A DNA stretch of 64,000 bases from Sthenelais limicola (Eukaryota; Annelida; Polychaeta; Phyllodocida; Sigalionidae), in assembly GCA_942159475.1 (NCBI GenBank), contig OW804102.1:22324684-22388683 (forward strand). Direction: 5' to 3'. The translations under genes and the position numbers were made by a program. This document shows positions 1 through 9,060 of the stretch, piece after piece. Position 1 is the stretch's first letter. Every line of letters starts with the position of its first letter. The notes beneath the pieces were generated by a model that was not told where the DNA came from, ran no database searches, and saw only the letters and a program-made list of their open reading frames with translations.

Positions 1-189
1 CCCTTACTTTGCCCTGATCTTGGCCCTTATGGGTCGCTGGTGCTCCTAGAAAACTGATTAGTATTCATCGCAGTGCCCCCTGAATCCCCAGATCTCAACA
101 TGGGCAGTAAGAGGGACCAATGCTCAGTCAAAAACAACATGTCCTGTGTTTAACTGTTTAACTGCAAGGAATTTATGTTATCTTAAAGA

Positions 190-640
190 AGCTGATCCAC
201 TAGTCACTAAAGGCTTGACTCCACTGACATGTTTTCCTGTCTGCTGTTACGGTTGCATTCTGCAGTGCATTCTCAATCCGAATATAATAACAAATGGAGC
301 TGGTCAGAGGAGTCTTAACAGGTTGTGTACACTGTATTGCCGAACAGTTGCCAACCTTCCCTGGTGGTGTCAGCACCGTATAGGTGAACGTTGCAACACG
401 GACCCCTCTGTTTGCTAACGCCACCTGCCGCTCCGCAACGGTACAACGGCACCCACCGGCCCTAGCACCGTCAGGTTAGTTCTAAATTTCCCGATGGTGG
501 CGCGGCAGTCGTTGCAACACGGACCCCTCTGTTTGCTAACGCCACCTGCCGCTCCGCAATGGTACAACGGCACCCACCGGCCCTAGCACCGTCAGGTTAG
601 TTCTAAATTTCCCGCGGCAGTCGTTTTTGGTTATGTACCG
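190..640 (+). repeat. Dispersed repeat carrying a 121-bp tandem array
   Basis: Positions about 200-325 are clearly related to 57905-58030: both share a long stretch beginning AAAGGCTTGACTCCA and an internal GAATATAATAACAAATRGA block. In this copy the conserved part is followed by two tandem units of about 121 bp, 390-510 and 511-624. These are GC-rich, start GTTGCAACACGGACCCC, and the second has lost about 10 bp. A conserved flank followed by a variable tandem core is typical of non-autonomous Helitron-like or bivalve 'pearl'-type elements. That family assignment is inference; the repeat relationship is seen directly. No credible gene lies here: the open frame at 146-418 is a by-product. Confidence 0.6.
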
Positions 641-747
641 CTTGATATGCATTGTGAAACGTTGGTTTGTATAGGATAAATACTTTTCCATACCTATGAT
701 GAATATTTAGGAAATTATTGAATATAACATTCTGAAAATTAATTATT

Positions 748-1090
748 CCCAGCTAAGAATGTGTGATCACAGTGAGCTCACTGAGAGCTCACAATATTTA
801 TCACAGTGAGCTCATACTATGACCTCACGGGTGAGGTCAAAGTGTAACTTCACAGTGGCATCAAAATGATCTCTCAATGTGACCTCACAGTATACTCATA
901 CTATGATCTCACTGTGAGGTCATAAGTATGAGAACACTGTGAGGTCATAGTATGACCTCACGGGTGAGGTCAAAGTGTAACTTCACAGTGGTATCAATAT
1001 GATCTCTCAATGTGACCTCACAGTATACTCATACTATGATCTCATGGTGAGGTCAATATCTAATGTCACAATGGCCTCATAATATGAACT
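748..1090. repeat. Palindromic GAGGTCA/TGACCTC repeat cluster
   Basis: The block is built from many copies of TGACCTCAC and its reverse complement, often as back-to-back inverted repeats such as TGACCTCACGGGTGAGGTCA (831-850). It also contains a direct duplication of about 130 bp (around 819-910 and 948-1040) with the same order of motifs. The AGGTCA core is the standard nuclear-receptor half-site, but the density suggests subterminal repeats of a transposon rather than an enhancer. Confidence 0.6.
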
Positions 1091-1269
1091 AACAGTATAC
1101 TCTTAAATACAATCAATCTCACTCTTATTAATCAATAAGATGACAAGACTAGACTTGTTTTTAGCACTACTGATCAGCTTCTAAACAGCAGATTTGTGCT
1201 CAGTGCTAAGGTAGAAAGTTTCTCCACAGAAGCATTTCACCCAAGAGCATTCAAGGAGAGACTGCATGG

Positions 1270-1680
1270 TCCCTTTGCTTGAATTTTTCAAAGTTCCTCA
1301 TCCCTATCCATCACTTAAACTTACCCTTAATACAATCCTCTCCTGTAGCTGCCATAGGTATCCATTCCAAGTTGGTATTAGACATTCTTGGTCACTCAGT
1401 ATAGTTAGAGTAATAATATTAGAATTATAAGGGTGCTTTCTTCCCAACATTTTTCAACATCAAGCAGGTAAGTTATCCAAATAAACTATCAAGTTCATTG
1501 CTTTCAATATTCCCAAGTTAATGATGTGTAATATCTATGAAGTATAAATGCTTCATATAAGTATTACTAGTGGGACTTTTGTTCTAATAGAAAGTGTAAA
1601 TGTAATGCAGTAACCTTTGGTGCCACCTAGTGAAAACCAAGTTCTATGGTGCTGCCACCTGGTGAAAACAGTCGGATTGC
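1270..1680 (+). repeat. Dispersed repeat, family shared with the retroelement leader
   Basis: About 400 bp is related to 10180-10660. The two share, in the same order, a CCAAGTTGGTAT/CCAGTTGTATTGG stretch, an ACATTTTTC-ACATCAA segment, a CCAAATAAACTAT segment, a GATGTGTAATATCTAT segment, and two closing copies of a GCCACCTRGTGAAAAC motif. The closing motifs (1620-1633 and 1652-1665) match 13 of 14 positions of the reverse-complement CTCF core consensus. It is non-coding. Confidence 0.6.
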
Positions 1681-2042
1681 TGATAACACCGCCAATAATG
1701 CCAATAGAAGAAATTGGAGGCCAGATTTAAAAAGAGGAGAAAAAACTAGACTAGGTCAACATCTCACAAAATTTCTAGGGGCTGCCAGAAAAAAGTCAAC
1801 ATTTTCAGTATTTTTGCCATAGAGATGTGCCTAAAAAGTGTAATTCTTGCAACCCACTTTGCAATGTCAAACGAATACTTTGTTTGGAAAATGAAGGAAT
1901 GCTTGGAATGGAATTTCCTTTGGCACCCGGGTATAACAGGGCCTCCTGCATCTCATTCTCCAACAGCTAAGCCCTAGCTGCCTTAAAAGTTGGTCAAATC
2001 GACCATTCCGTTTTTTTTAAATGTCCAAAAATCTGACAAATC

Positions 2043-2489
2043 ATTCATGTGAGGTCACATATGCAAGATCACAAACATCTCACCCAGACCTCATAGTACT
2101 GATCTCACATCTGTGAGAAGTTTCTGAGCTCACAGAGATATCACAGTTTTTAGCTAAATGTGAGCTAGAACTTGTGACCTCACACTGAGATCACACTGAA
2201 ACCATTCATGTGAGATCACATGTGCAAGATCACAAACATCTCACCCAGCCCTCACCGTTCTGATCTCACATCTATGAGAAGTTTCTGAGCTCACTGAGAT
2301 ATCACAGCTGTTAGCTAAATGTGAGCTAGAACTTGTGAACTCACACTGAGATCACACTGAAACCATTCATGTGAGATCACATATGCAAGATCACAAAAAC
2401 CTCACCCAGACCTCACCGTTCTGATATCACATGTGTGAGAAGTTTTTGAGCTCATAGTGAGATCTACATGAGCTCACTTCCTAGCTGGG
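2043..2489. repeat. Tandem repeat, about 2.8 copies of a 161-bp unit
   Basis: Units start at 2043, 2204 and 2365 with ATTCATGTGARRTCACAT, an exact 161-bp spacing, and share almost all of their length until the last unit is cut off near 2480. Each unit contains several short palindromes (GTGAGGTCAC, GTGAGCTAG, GAGCTCAC) like those at 748-1090, so the two arrays probably belong to the two ends of one element. Confidence 0.75.
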
Positions 2490-2517
2490 TTGAATATAAC
2501 ATTCTGAAAATTAATTA

Positions 2518-2932
2518 AGAGTTGTATGCTGAAACGTGGTTGCTATATTCATCTGATATATATATCGTCATCGTCACGCAGGACTGTGCGTATCGCAAAA
2601 CACAGAAAAAGGGGTATATTGAGAAAGCCAGTAATGGCCAGTTACTTTGGATAAGGGGTAGAAAATCAGGGGAAATGCTATCCAAATCCTTGAAAAGGGG
2701 GGGTCTAAAATTGATTGTATTTCCGGAGATAAGGGGGTGTTTTTGAAATTATGGAATGAGCGTTGGTGTCACCCTAAATATACTGAGTCACCCTAAATAT
2801 ACTGAGTAGGGGGGGGGGGGGGCGGGGGATTTAAGGTTTTGGGATAATGGGATAGACTGTGATAATGGAATAGGCTGAATAGACTGTGATAATGGGATAG
2901 GCTGAATATAAGTATAGCTCTTATGAATTTGT
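2518..2932. repeat. Simple repeats and G tract, no gene
   Basis: This stretch holds two copies of CACCCTAAATATACTGAGT (about 2769-2807), a poly-G run of about 20 with one C (2808-2826), and two copies of a 27-bp unit ATAGACTGTGATAATGG... (about 2851-2905). I see no supportable gene here. It forms the far 3' flank of the minus-strand gene ending at 2977. Confidence 0.7.
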
Positions 2933-2948
2933 GGCCCTGAGGAGGGCC
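2933..2948 (-). terminator. Histone-type 3' stem-loop of the minus-strand gene
   Basis: Read on the minus strand the sequence is AAC-GGCCCT-CCTC-AGGGCC-ACAAA, a perfect 6-bp stem with a 4-nt loop, 28 nt beyond the stop codon. The stem and the AAC/ACA flanks match the replication-dependent histone mRNA stem-loop. The loop is CCTC rather than the usual TTTC/TTTA, so its first base departs from consensus. A purine-containing ATAAGAGCTA follows within about 15 nt, where the U7 snRNA target would lie. Function is inferred from these features and from the matching structure in the divergent partner. Confidence 0.6.
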
Positions 2949-2976
2949 GTTGCAGTGATATGTTGGACGGATTTCT

Positions 2977-3297
2977 CTAATCCCATTCTTCAGATTCAGA
3001 CTCCCAGCCTTGTTCATAGACGTCTATGTCCAATCCATGCTCATCAAATAATTGATCGGCAATATTTTCTATTTCGTTTTTCACTTGGCTGATGTATACT
3101 TCAAACATGTGCTGCACCCTAACCATCGTGCCCAAACGAATATTTAGAGTTGGTTCCATGCAAACGTTTCCCTTTTCTGTTGCCCGCTGATAGCGCATCT
3201 GTGCTGCGTGAATGTGATGGGTCATGATGTGAACTTGGCTCATGGCTCTACCAAGCACTTCTTTACGTTGGTTGTACTGTTGAATGAGGTTGTCCAT
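2977..3297 (-). CDS. Small acidic helical protein of unknown function, minus member of a divergent pair
   Basis: The frame encodes 106 residues from an ATG at 3297 that follows a cap-like TCATTCA (3322-3328) by about 25 nt. I do not recognise the protein. It is rich in Q, E, M and I, looks mainly helical, and ends in an acidic tail ending ESESEEWD. It resembles the product of the divergent neighbour: both begin MD-x-x-I-x-Q, and residues 21-68 align without gaps to residues 25-72 of the partner with about ten identities by eye, including QV, RY-x-RA, N, Q, E and Y. There is no intron, a short 5' UTR, and a histone-like stem-loop 28 nt after the stop. The net charge is acidic, so it is not a core histone. 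Replication-linked expression is inference; the biochemical function is unknown. Confidence 0.65.
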   Translation of the reverse strand: MDNLIQQYNQRKEVLGRAMSQVHIMTHHIHAAQMRYQRATEKGNVCMEPTLNIRLGTMVRVQHMFEVYISQVKNEIENIADQLFDEHGLDIDVYEQGWESESEEWD

Positions 3298-3711
3298 GGT
3301 TGTTCGATGTCTCTGAGAGAGTGAATGAGCCTACACTACCAACCACAGTTATATATATGCCTACTGGAGCTACCAATGACGTCATTTCCCCTTTGATTTC
3401 AAACATCAATAGCACACATATCCCCCTCGAGTCTTAGATCTCAGACATCAATGCCACACCTGTGCGACATCAAAACCATACCTGTGCGACAATGTCACTG
3501 ACATATATCTTTGATCTAGTTGACTGGCACTCAGATCAAAGTGACACGATTGTCGTGCGAATAGCGTTCGTCGCTCAGTGGAGTATGTCACTTCACACTC
3601 ACAAGTGTCACTTCACACTCAAGACATGGGTGCGACCTGTCAGCTGGCATTCTATCAATATATAAACCAGGCAACTAGTCATGTCAAATCATTCTTTTGA
3701 ATACCCTCAAC
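3298..3711. promoter_or_regulatory. Shared bidirectional promoter of the two small genes
   Basis: Minus side: a TATATATAAC box (3348-3357) lies about 31 nt upstream of TCATTCA (3322-3328), which fits the histone cap consensus YCATTCR exactly. Plus side: TATATAAA (3659-3666) lies about 32 nt upstream of TCATTCT (3689-3695). Between them are a CCAAT pentamer overlapping a palindromic CRE, TGACGTCA (3377-3384), two copies of ACCTGTGCGACA (3458-3469 and 3480-3491), and two copies of GTCACTTCACACTCA (3587-3601 and 3607-3621). The symmetrical layout resembles divergent histone gene pairs. Regulation is inferred from motifs only. Confidence 0.6.
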
Positions 3712-4023
3712 ATGGACGACCGTATCGAACAGCTTAAGTTGGAAATTGAGTTGGACGAAAAAAAAATCATCAAGTGTGGCGACCAAGTACAACACCTTGT
3801 AGGGTCCATGAATTGGACTGTTGTTCGGTATAAACGGGCCCTGAAATACAAAACATACAACAGCCATCTTGTGGCTAACAACTTGGCTCTCAGGGCGCAA
3901 GTTCTCCAGGGGGTTTGCGAAATGTATAAGATGTACGCTGTGCGTCTTATGCAGAAACAGGAGGACGACATCGCCAGGCTTAATGATGACTACCAAGTCC
4001 TCACCTACAGAATAGGCCTATGA
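3712..4023 (+). CDS. Small helical protein of unknown function, plus member of a divergent pair
   Basis: I start this at the first ATG, 3712, about 20 nt after the cap-like TCATTCT; it gives 103 residues. The frame is open slightly further upstream but without an ATG. I do not recognise the protein. It begins MDDRIEQLKL and has an N-terminal heptad-like stretch suggestive of a coiled coil (residues 5-21). It shares QV (25-26), RY-x-RA (39-43) and later N, Q, E and Y positions with the divergent neighbour, which suggests an ancient duplication. It has no intron, and a histone-like stem-loop with a TTTA loop sits 31 nt after the TGA. It has no histone-fold signature that I can see. Cell-cycle-regulated expression is inference from the 3' end and promoter. 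Confidence 0.65.
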   Translation: MDDRIEQLKLEIELDEKKIIKCGDQVQHLVGSMNWTVVRYKRALKYKTYNSHLVANNLALRAQVLQGVCEMYKMYAVRLMQKQEDDIARLNDDYQVLTYRIGL

Positions 4024-4054
4024 TAGTCACGCCACCCCCGTCCCGGACAATAAT

Positions 4055-4070
4055 AGCCCTTTTAAGGGCT
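4055..4070 (+). terminator. Histone-type 3' stem-loop of the plus-strand gene
   Basis: AGCCCT-TTTA-AGGGCT forms a perfect 6-bp stem with a 4-nt loop that fits the UUUN loop of histone mRNAs. It starts 31 nt after the stop codon, nearly the same distance as in the divergent partner. The second stem base pair is the conserved G-C, while the first is A-T instead of G-C. A purine-rich TTGAGAGTTGG (about 4082-4092) follows where a histone downstream element would be expected. Confidence 0.6.
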
Positions 4071-5612
4071 CATCAAATCTTCTTGAGAGTTGGCAATATT
4101 CAATCAAGTCTCCCTTCCCCCAACCCCCATCCATTCCCGCACTCTGTTAATAATCAAACAAGTCTCCCTCTCCCGAACCTCGTTCATTCCCGCACCCTGT
4201 ATTAATAATGTAATCACCTTTATCATGTAATGTGTAATCAACTTTTTCATGTTATATTTACAAAACAATAGTCCCAGTTATGTGATAACATGTTATTTGT
4301 AAATAACATATCATATAGTCCCAGCTATGTCTTACTTTTGCACTACGCTACCACAGTTAAATACTATATTACGTCCAGTCCCCACAGTTCATGTATTACG
4401 TCCCCATATTAACCCTCCAGTTCATATATTGCGTCCACATATTAACCCTCCATGAACTCCCGCATATGAAGTCCCCACACTTATGATCTCAGTGCCAAAT
4501 AAACGCCTGCCCTGTATCGTCAATAAACTTCAATAAATAAATAGACGCCGGCCCCAAATGAGCTAATTAATGGTCAGGACGATACGATACCTCCTGAAAA
4601 AGTCTCCCTTTCCCCACCCCATCCATTCCCCCACCCATTACAATGATGGCCGCCCCTATTAAAATAAATAAATGGCACACCTTTATTATGCTCTTTTGTG
4701 GAATCTAAGGGAAATTTAAGTCCTTAAAAGATAACGATTACAGTGCATACATTATTACATTTTTTGTTTATTTACTCAATCCTACATGTCAATAAACTAC
4801 AATGCATTACATTCAATTTACAATCCTACACATTACGCCTACAGTCAAACGTAGTCTAGAGTCTATAGAGTCGTTGAGTAATCGAGAACAGGCATAGGCC
4901 TATTATTAAATTAAATCTTGATTACATTAAATTAAGGCCTAGATATCTGTAGTCAGCGAACCTGCCTCACGTAATGGGACATACGCAGATAATTATCGCA
5001 TTATGAGTTATGAATATATTATGAATATATGACAAATTAGTCCGAGAAGGCATCGATTAAAGTCTAATCAGTCAGTTTGATAAGGAACACCAGAGCTCAT
5101 AAGATTGTTGATTAAATGTGTTTTTTTTTATTTATTGCTGATTCATACAGTGACAGAATGTTAATAGTTTTTAGAATAAATAACAATGACTAACCTAACT
5201 TAAAAAAAACACCTACCAAAACAGCATACCAACTGAAATTTACATATTATTTACTCTACCCGAATGTCAAAATTTTCCCTGTTACTATCGTTTGTATTCC
5301 TATGGATTTCCCTTCCCAACTAACTAATTCAGGCGTATAGATGTCAGCAGCATACACCTTATGTGTCAAGGTGATGTCACTTTGGGTTCCTTGTTCCCGT
5401 ACTTCCTTCCTTCTTTCGTTGCGTTTTGTCTGTTATAATTAATGGACAAGTTGAAGCATAATTGATATTGCAGATTCTTATGGTAAATGTAAGCATACTT
5501 TGCAAACGACCTTCAAGTGAACATTTTCTACAGGCTTTATATATAAAGGCTACCCCATTAAATATATATAGAAAAGAGATATTATCCACAATGTTTTTGA
5601 CGAACTAAATAC
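4071..5612. other. Non-coding AT-rich stretch with short C-rich repeats
   Basis: Two imperfect copies of an AAGTCTCCCT...CATTCCCGCAC unit lie at about 4108-4205 and a third at about 4603-4655. ATTACGTCC/ATTAACCCTCCA units recur at about 4370-4450. Several AATAAA strings occur around 4497-4540 and 4668. I see no gene; the minus-strand frame at 5377-5589 has no coding character that I can defend. Confidence 0.5.
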
Positions 5613-5705
5613 CTTCTTTCTGGGTGGTGGTCGTGGTAGCGACTCCCAGCTACAAAGCAAGGCGTCCACAAATTCGTCGAATTCTTCATCTTTTGTTGTT
5701 TGCTT
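5613..5705 (-). CDS. Putative internal coding exon, minus strand
   Basis: On the minus strand a fully open 93-nt exon (31 codons) is bounded by an acceptor (TTTAACCAATTCAG at about 5706-5719) and a donor (GTATTTAG starting at 5612). The peptide includes DEEFDEFVDALLCSWESL and then PRPPPRKK: acidic-amphipathic followed by proline/arginine-rich, much more protein-like than the other two frames. I do not recognise the family. A related minus-strand frame lies upstream at 5900-6340, so this may belong to the same spliced gene or pseudogene. No start or stop exon could be assigned. Confidence 0.4.
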
Positions 5706-5898
5706 CTGAATTGGTTAAATTGATAAAGTTTTAGGCTGAGACTTGTGTTGATGGCAACGACACTTTACTTGGCTTACAATATTATAAATGCTCAATACCA
5801 AGGTGCTTCAGTCATTAGTTTGCACACATAATTAGGTTACCTGGGGTTCAACTGCAACCTGGGGTTCAACTCAATTTTATGTCATTATGGGCCTCAAT

Positions 5899-6198
5899 TC
5901 AAGGCGTTTTTTTGTGACACGTTTTTAAAGCCAAAAAAAGGAGACTTTCTAATAAATTTAAATTTAATATTTTAATGATTTTCGAAACTCTCTCAGTGAA
6001 TATGTCCTCTAGTAAACTTCTTCCATCATAAAGATGAAAAGATTTTTGGAAAATTCCAATATTTAGTTGTTGTAGGGATGTGATAGCGATTCCCGATAGT
6101 AATCCTAACTTAACATTTCTGCGACGGAAATCGTCAAATATGGTTTTCGTCACGCCAAATAACTCCAAAACTTCAACAACTTTTCTCAATTCTGTCAA
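5899..6198 (-). pseudogene. SAM-like helical domain fragment, minus strand
   Basis: A minus-strand frame of 99 residues has no ATG. Its core, from VVEVLELFGV through FRRRNVKLGLL to LNIGIFQKSFHLY, has the spacing of hydrophobic residues of a sterile alpha motif domain (V-x-x-x-L, then F-x-x-x-x-V-x-x-x-x-LL, then L-x-x-L-x-IG). A diverged second copy of part of this (FRKK, then ITALNQLNIGIF) lies immediately upstream at about 6230-6320, interrupted by stops. A shared GACAACATAAAT string at about 6200-6215 and 6434-6447 indicates further tandem duplication. The domain identification is a pattern-level inference. Missing start codon and stops in the second copy suggest decay, or exons whose borders I cannot set. 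Confidence 0.3.
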
Positions 6199-6447
6199 TA
6201 TTTATGTTGTCTAGGGGACTCCTTCCAAACATTTTTTTCAAAAATTCCAATATTTAGTTGGTTTAGCGCCGTGATGGCGAGAATTTTAATTTTTCCTGGT
6301 TTTTTACGGAAATCTTTAGGTAGATGATTAGGTACAACGAGAGAGTGGGTATTTCACTTTCAAAATGGCTTCATATTCAACTGGATTATTACAGGAATTT
6401 CATTTTACATTTAGTATTCACGAGATTTAGGCAAATTTATGTTGTCT

Positions 6448-7016
6448 ATGTAATATTAACACTGATATAAGCTGTCAGAGAATTTACACAGTAATATTGT
6501 ATTTCAACGACCGGAATATTGTGGTTTTCAAGGTATAAATTGATGTAATAAATAAAATGGTCTCCTTACGATGGAGTACAACCTGATCAGCTGTCATTTT
6601 ATGAGATTTGGTAGTATTTCGGACGTACCATACATGTATTCATATGTGAAATTGATGAACATGTTCTTGATTAGATAAGTGGTGCAGATTAATCAACTGT
6701 TAACAGGGATGCAAGTTGTCCGTCAGTGAGTGGCAGCAGCTGCTCAATGCCTGCCTATTCAACTTGTCTATCATTTCGAATATATGTCTATATGGATAAT
6801 ACTTTAATTTAATTATTTAGCTATATACAGACTGTATTTAGCTATATACAGAGGTATGTTTTAATCAGATGTATAATAGCCTCATTGTATGACTTCAATG
6901 ATTGTATGATTAAAAAAAAATAAGAAAAAGAGCTGTGGTTTTGTCATTAGTCTGCTTTTATGTAGCATATGAACCCTAGAAAAAAAGTTAAATCCGATCC
7001 TATATAGCGCTCAAAA
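6448..7016. other. Non-coding AT-rich stretch
   Basis: Nothing beyond A/T runs and a short duplicated TTTAGCTATATACAGA (about 6817-6853) was recognised. No frame here has coding character. Confidence 0.6.
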
Positions 7017-7410
7017 CCAACCCAAAACGTTCATATTTCCGTTGCCCAACGTTCGTATTCAGTAACCCAACGCTAATATATCAGTTGCCAAACGTATACC
7101 CTAAAGGTGGCCAACGTTATATGGGCCGCCACCCAACGCTAATATATCAGTTGCCAAACGTATACCCTAAAGGTGGCCAACGTTATATGGGCCGCCACCC
7201 AACGCTAATATATCAGTTGCCAAACGTATACCCTAAAGGTGGCCAACGTTATATGGGCCGCCACCCAACGCTGATATATCAGTTGCCAAACGTATACCCT
7301 AAAGGTGGCCAACGTTATATGGGCCGCCACCCAACGCTAATATATCAGTTGCCAAACGTATACCCTAAAGGTGGCCAACGTTATATGGGCCGCCACCCAA
7401 CGCCACCCTG
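7017..7410 (+). repeat. 66-bp tandem array, five near-identical copies
   Basis: Units beginning CAGTTGCCAAACGTATACC start at 7082, 7148, 7214, 7280 and 7346, exactly 66 bp apart and almost identical (one A/G change in the fourth). Degenerate half-units precede the array from about 7017. Because 66 is a multiple of three and the unit lacks a stop, the array creates an apparently open frame (7085-7558), but it has no ATG and the peptide is simply the repeated unit. The flank after the array is related to a dispersed repeat also present at 58030-58200. Confidence 0.85.
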
Positions 7411-7640
7411 CGCGTCAGCCAACGTCCCACCTGCCGTTGGCCGACGCGAGGGGGTACGTGCGCCTACGGGACTGCCGTTCCCGGCCGCTGAAGCGGCGGC
7501 GGCCGCGGGTGCCGCCACCCCCGCCGGTCACCAACGGGGCTTTCGCAAAACAGTGTAATATAGGTTCTTTATGATAATCAATAAATGACAATAACTATAA
7601 AACCGCATATTAGCCGCAATAAGCATGCATTGTGGTGGAG
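7411..7640. repeat. GC-rich patch and dispersed-repeat 3' flank
   Basis: Positions 7411-7555 form an isolated, very GC- and CpG-rich patch rich in GCCGCC and CCAACG strings, in sharp contrast with the surroundings. From 7556 the sequence (ATAGGTTCTTTATGATAAT, GACAATAACT, GCAATAAGCATGCA) aligns with 58035-58195. This suggests that the 66-bp array is the variable core of the same repeat family seen at 190-640 and 57905-58200. Confidence 0.5.
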
Positions 7641-9060
7641 CCCTGCCTTGATATAAGAGACTCTCGCAACTAATTATGCATGTGGGTGAAATCACCTGAA
7701 AATATACAACAAGCCTTCACCAATTCTCTCAAATAACCGAAAATTGATTGCAATAGCGAGGTTCATCATAATCGAAAAGATTTCTTGAATCAAAGTAATA
7801 CCCAACTATTTTAAGATACCTATAGTATCTATCGTGCTTTAAGCTAATTTAGCAGAATGTCTCTACCAATTGTGTACACATTTCTAGGTAGATTCTAAGA
7901 CCCACCCCCTGGACTTTTCCCCTAGATGCCCCCCTCTCTGGACGTTCCTCATCCCCCCGCACCCGATGTTTCCCCCTAGATTTTCTGGGACCTAGAATCA
8001 TCAAAATAAAGATCTTCAGGAAACTGGATTTACCTCTTATTATAACGAGTTTATAAATACTGACTGAACAAATTCATGAATACGATAATTAAAATAATAT
8101 TGTGAGTGTTTGGGACATTTCCATTCTTTTATATAAATGGCAACAATCTTCTTTATAATTATAATTGGCCTTAAATGAACATTTTAAAAAGTCGGCAAGA
8201 CTTGAAACGAAAATGAAGATAAAGATTCGCAAGCTTATGACGGTGATTTATTCCATAGCAAAAAGGACAAAGTTATTTCTCAGCACGATAGTAAGCACAA
8301 TGCATGGTAAGACTTGCAGCCTATTGTCCTGGCAATATCTCCAATCTACTGAACCAGCGTGTATGGAGTGCATGGCAGTCACGCTATACCTCACGGTTAA
8401 TGAAAGCCTTTGTTATGCCACGAATGGAGCATAGAGGCACTACATAGGTAATAATACGCCCCCAGCCCCAGTCTGTTATGCCCCATTCCTGGCAGGAGTA
8501 AAGGCTAATTGGTCATGATGTACATATATATTGCTCTGGAGGGCAGCTTTTTCCATTGTGTTCAACTGGCTTGCACAGCATCTCAGAAATGTGCTGCTGG
8601 CATTCAAAAGGTTTCTACGTCGAAGCAACTTTTTTGTAGGGAATAATTAACTTCCAACAAAATTGTTTTTCTGAGAAACTGAGATGTTTGAATGGATTAA
8701 TCGTGCTGGAACAAAATGTGAAATATATAGATAGACTCGCGAGGAATTGAGCTACTATGACCTTGACGATTCAGATGCTTTCAATGAGAATTCTTTGTTA
8801 GTGAGTCTGAATGAATAGAATATTTTTGCGAGTGAGGTATTTCCAATATAAATGGTTGGATATATATTGCCAGCTATATATCTATATATCAGGAGAGTGC
8901 TCCCCGGGGTCGCTGGCTAGCACCCCGTTCCTCCACCTAGTGACTAGAATGTGCACTCACACCTGCCCCGGACTGGACCTACCTGGTCAAGGACTAACTT
9001 TTGAGCAATTTTTTTTTCCTGAACGTCAATATGGGCAAGTGCAAAGCCTGTAATTAATGC
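7641..9060. other. Non-coding stretch
   Basis: No gene, repeat family or structured element was recognised apart from a C-rich run at about 7902-7975 (CCCCCT units) and TATA-type dinucleotide runs near 8868-8890. Open frames at 8165-8434 and 8811-9053 lack supporting features. Confidence 0.5.

Larger units (their letters stand above)
746..2489. mobile_element. Candidate non-autonomous TIR element with 28-bp flanking duplication
   Basis: An identical 28-bp sequence beginning TTGAATATAACATTCTG occurs at 718-745 and 2490-2517. The enclosed DNA starts (after TT) with CCCAGCTAAGAA at 748 and ends with TTCCTAGCTGGG at 2489, a short imperfect terminal inverted repeat. Both ends are packed with subterminal copies of palindromic motifs (GTGAGCTCAC, GAGGTCA). 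The middle holds a diverged dispersed repeat shared with 10180-10660. No transposase frame is visible, so if mobile it is non-autonomous. The 28-bp duplication is much longer than the usual 2-9 bp of TIR elements, so the flanks could instead reflect an older duplication. The family is unknown to me. Confidence 0.45.

Noticed and set aside
146..424. Overlapping frames of 90 and 74 codons at the window start
   Set aside because: They fall in a dispersed repeat with a tandem array, and the similar copy at 57905-58030 does not preserve the frame.
3679..3996. Minus-strand frames of 105 and 95 codons
   Set aside because: They are antisense to the plus-strand gene at 3712-4023, which has promoter, cap-like site and 3' stem-loop support.
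2977..4023. Interpretation of the divergent pair as an H2A-H2B-like histone pair
   Set aside because: The gene layout fits, but the proteins are acidic or neutral and lack any histone-fold motif, so only the regulatory architecture is called histone-like.
7082..7410. CRISPR-like regular repeats
   Set aside because: Units are contiguous 66-bp tandem copies without unique spacers, and the genome is eukaryotic.
7085..7558. 157-codon frame across the 66-bp array
   Set aside because: It has no ATG. It is open only because the repeat length is a multiple of three and the unit lacks a stop, and the rest runs into a GC-rich patch.
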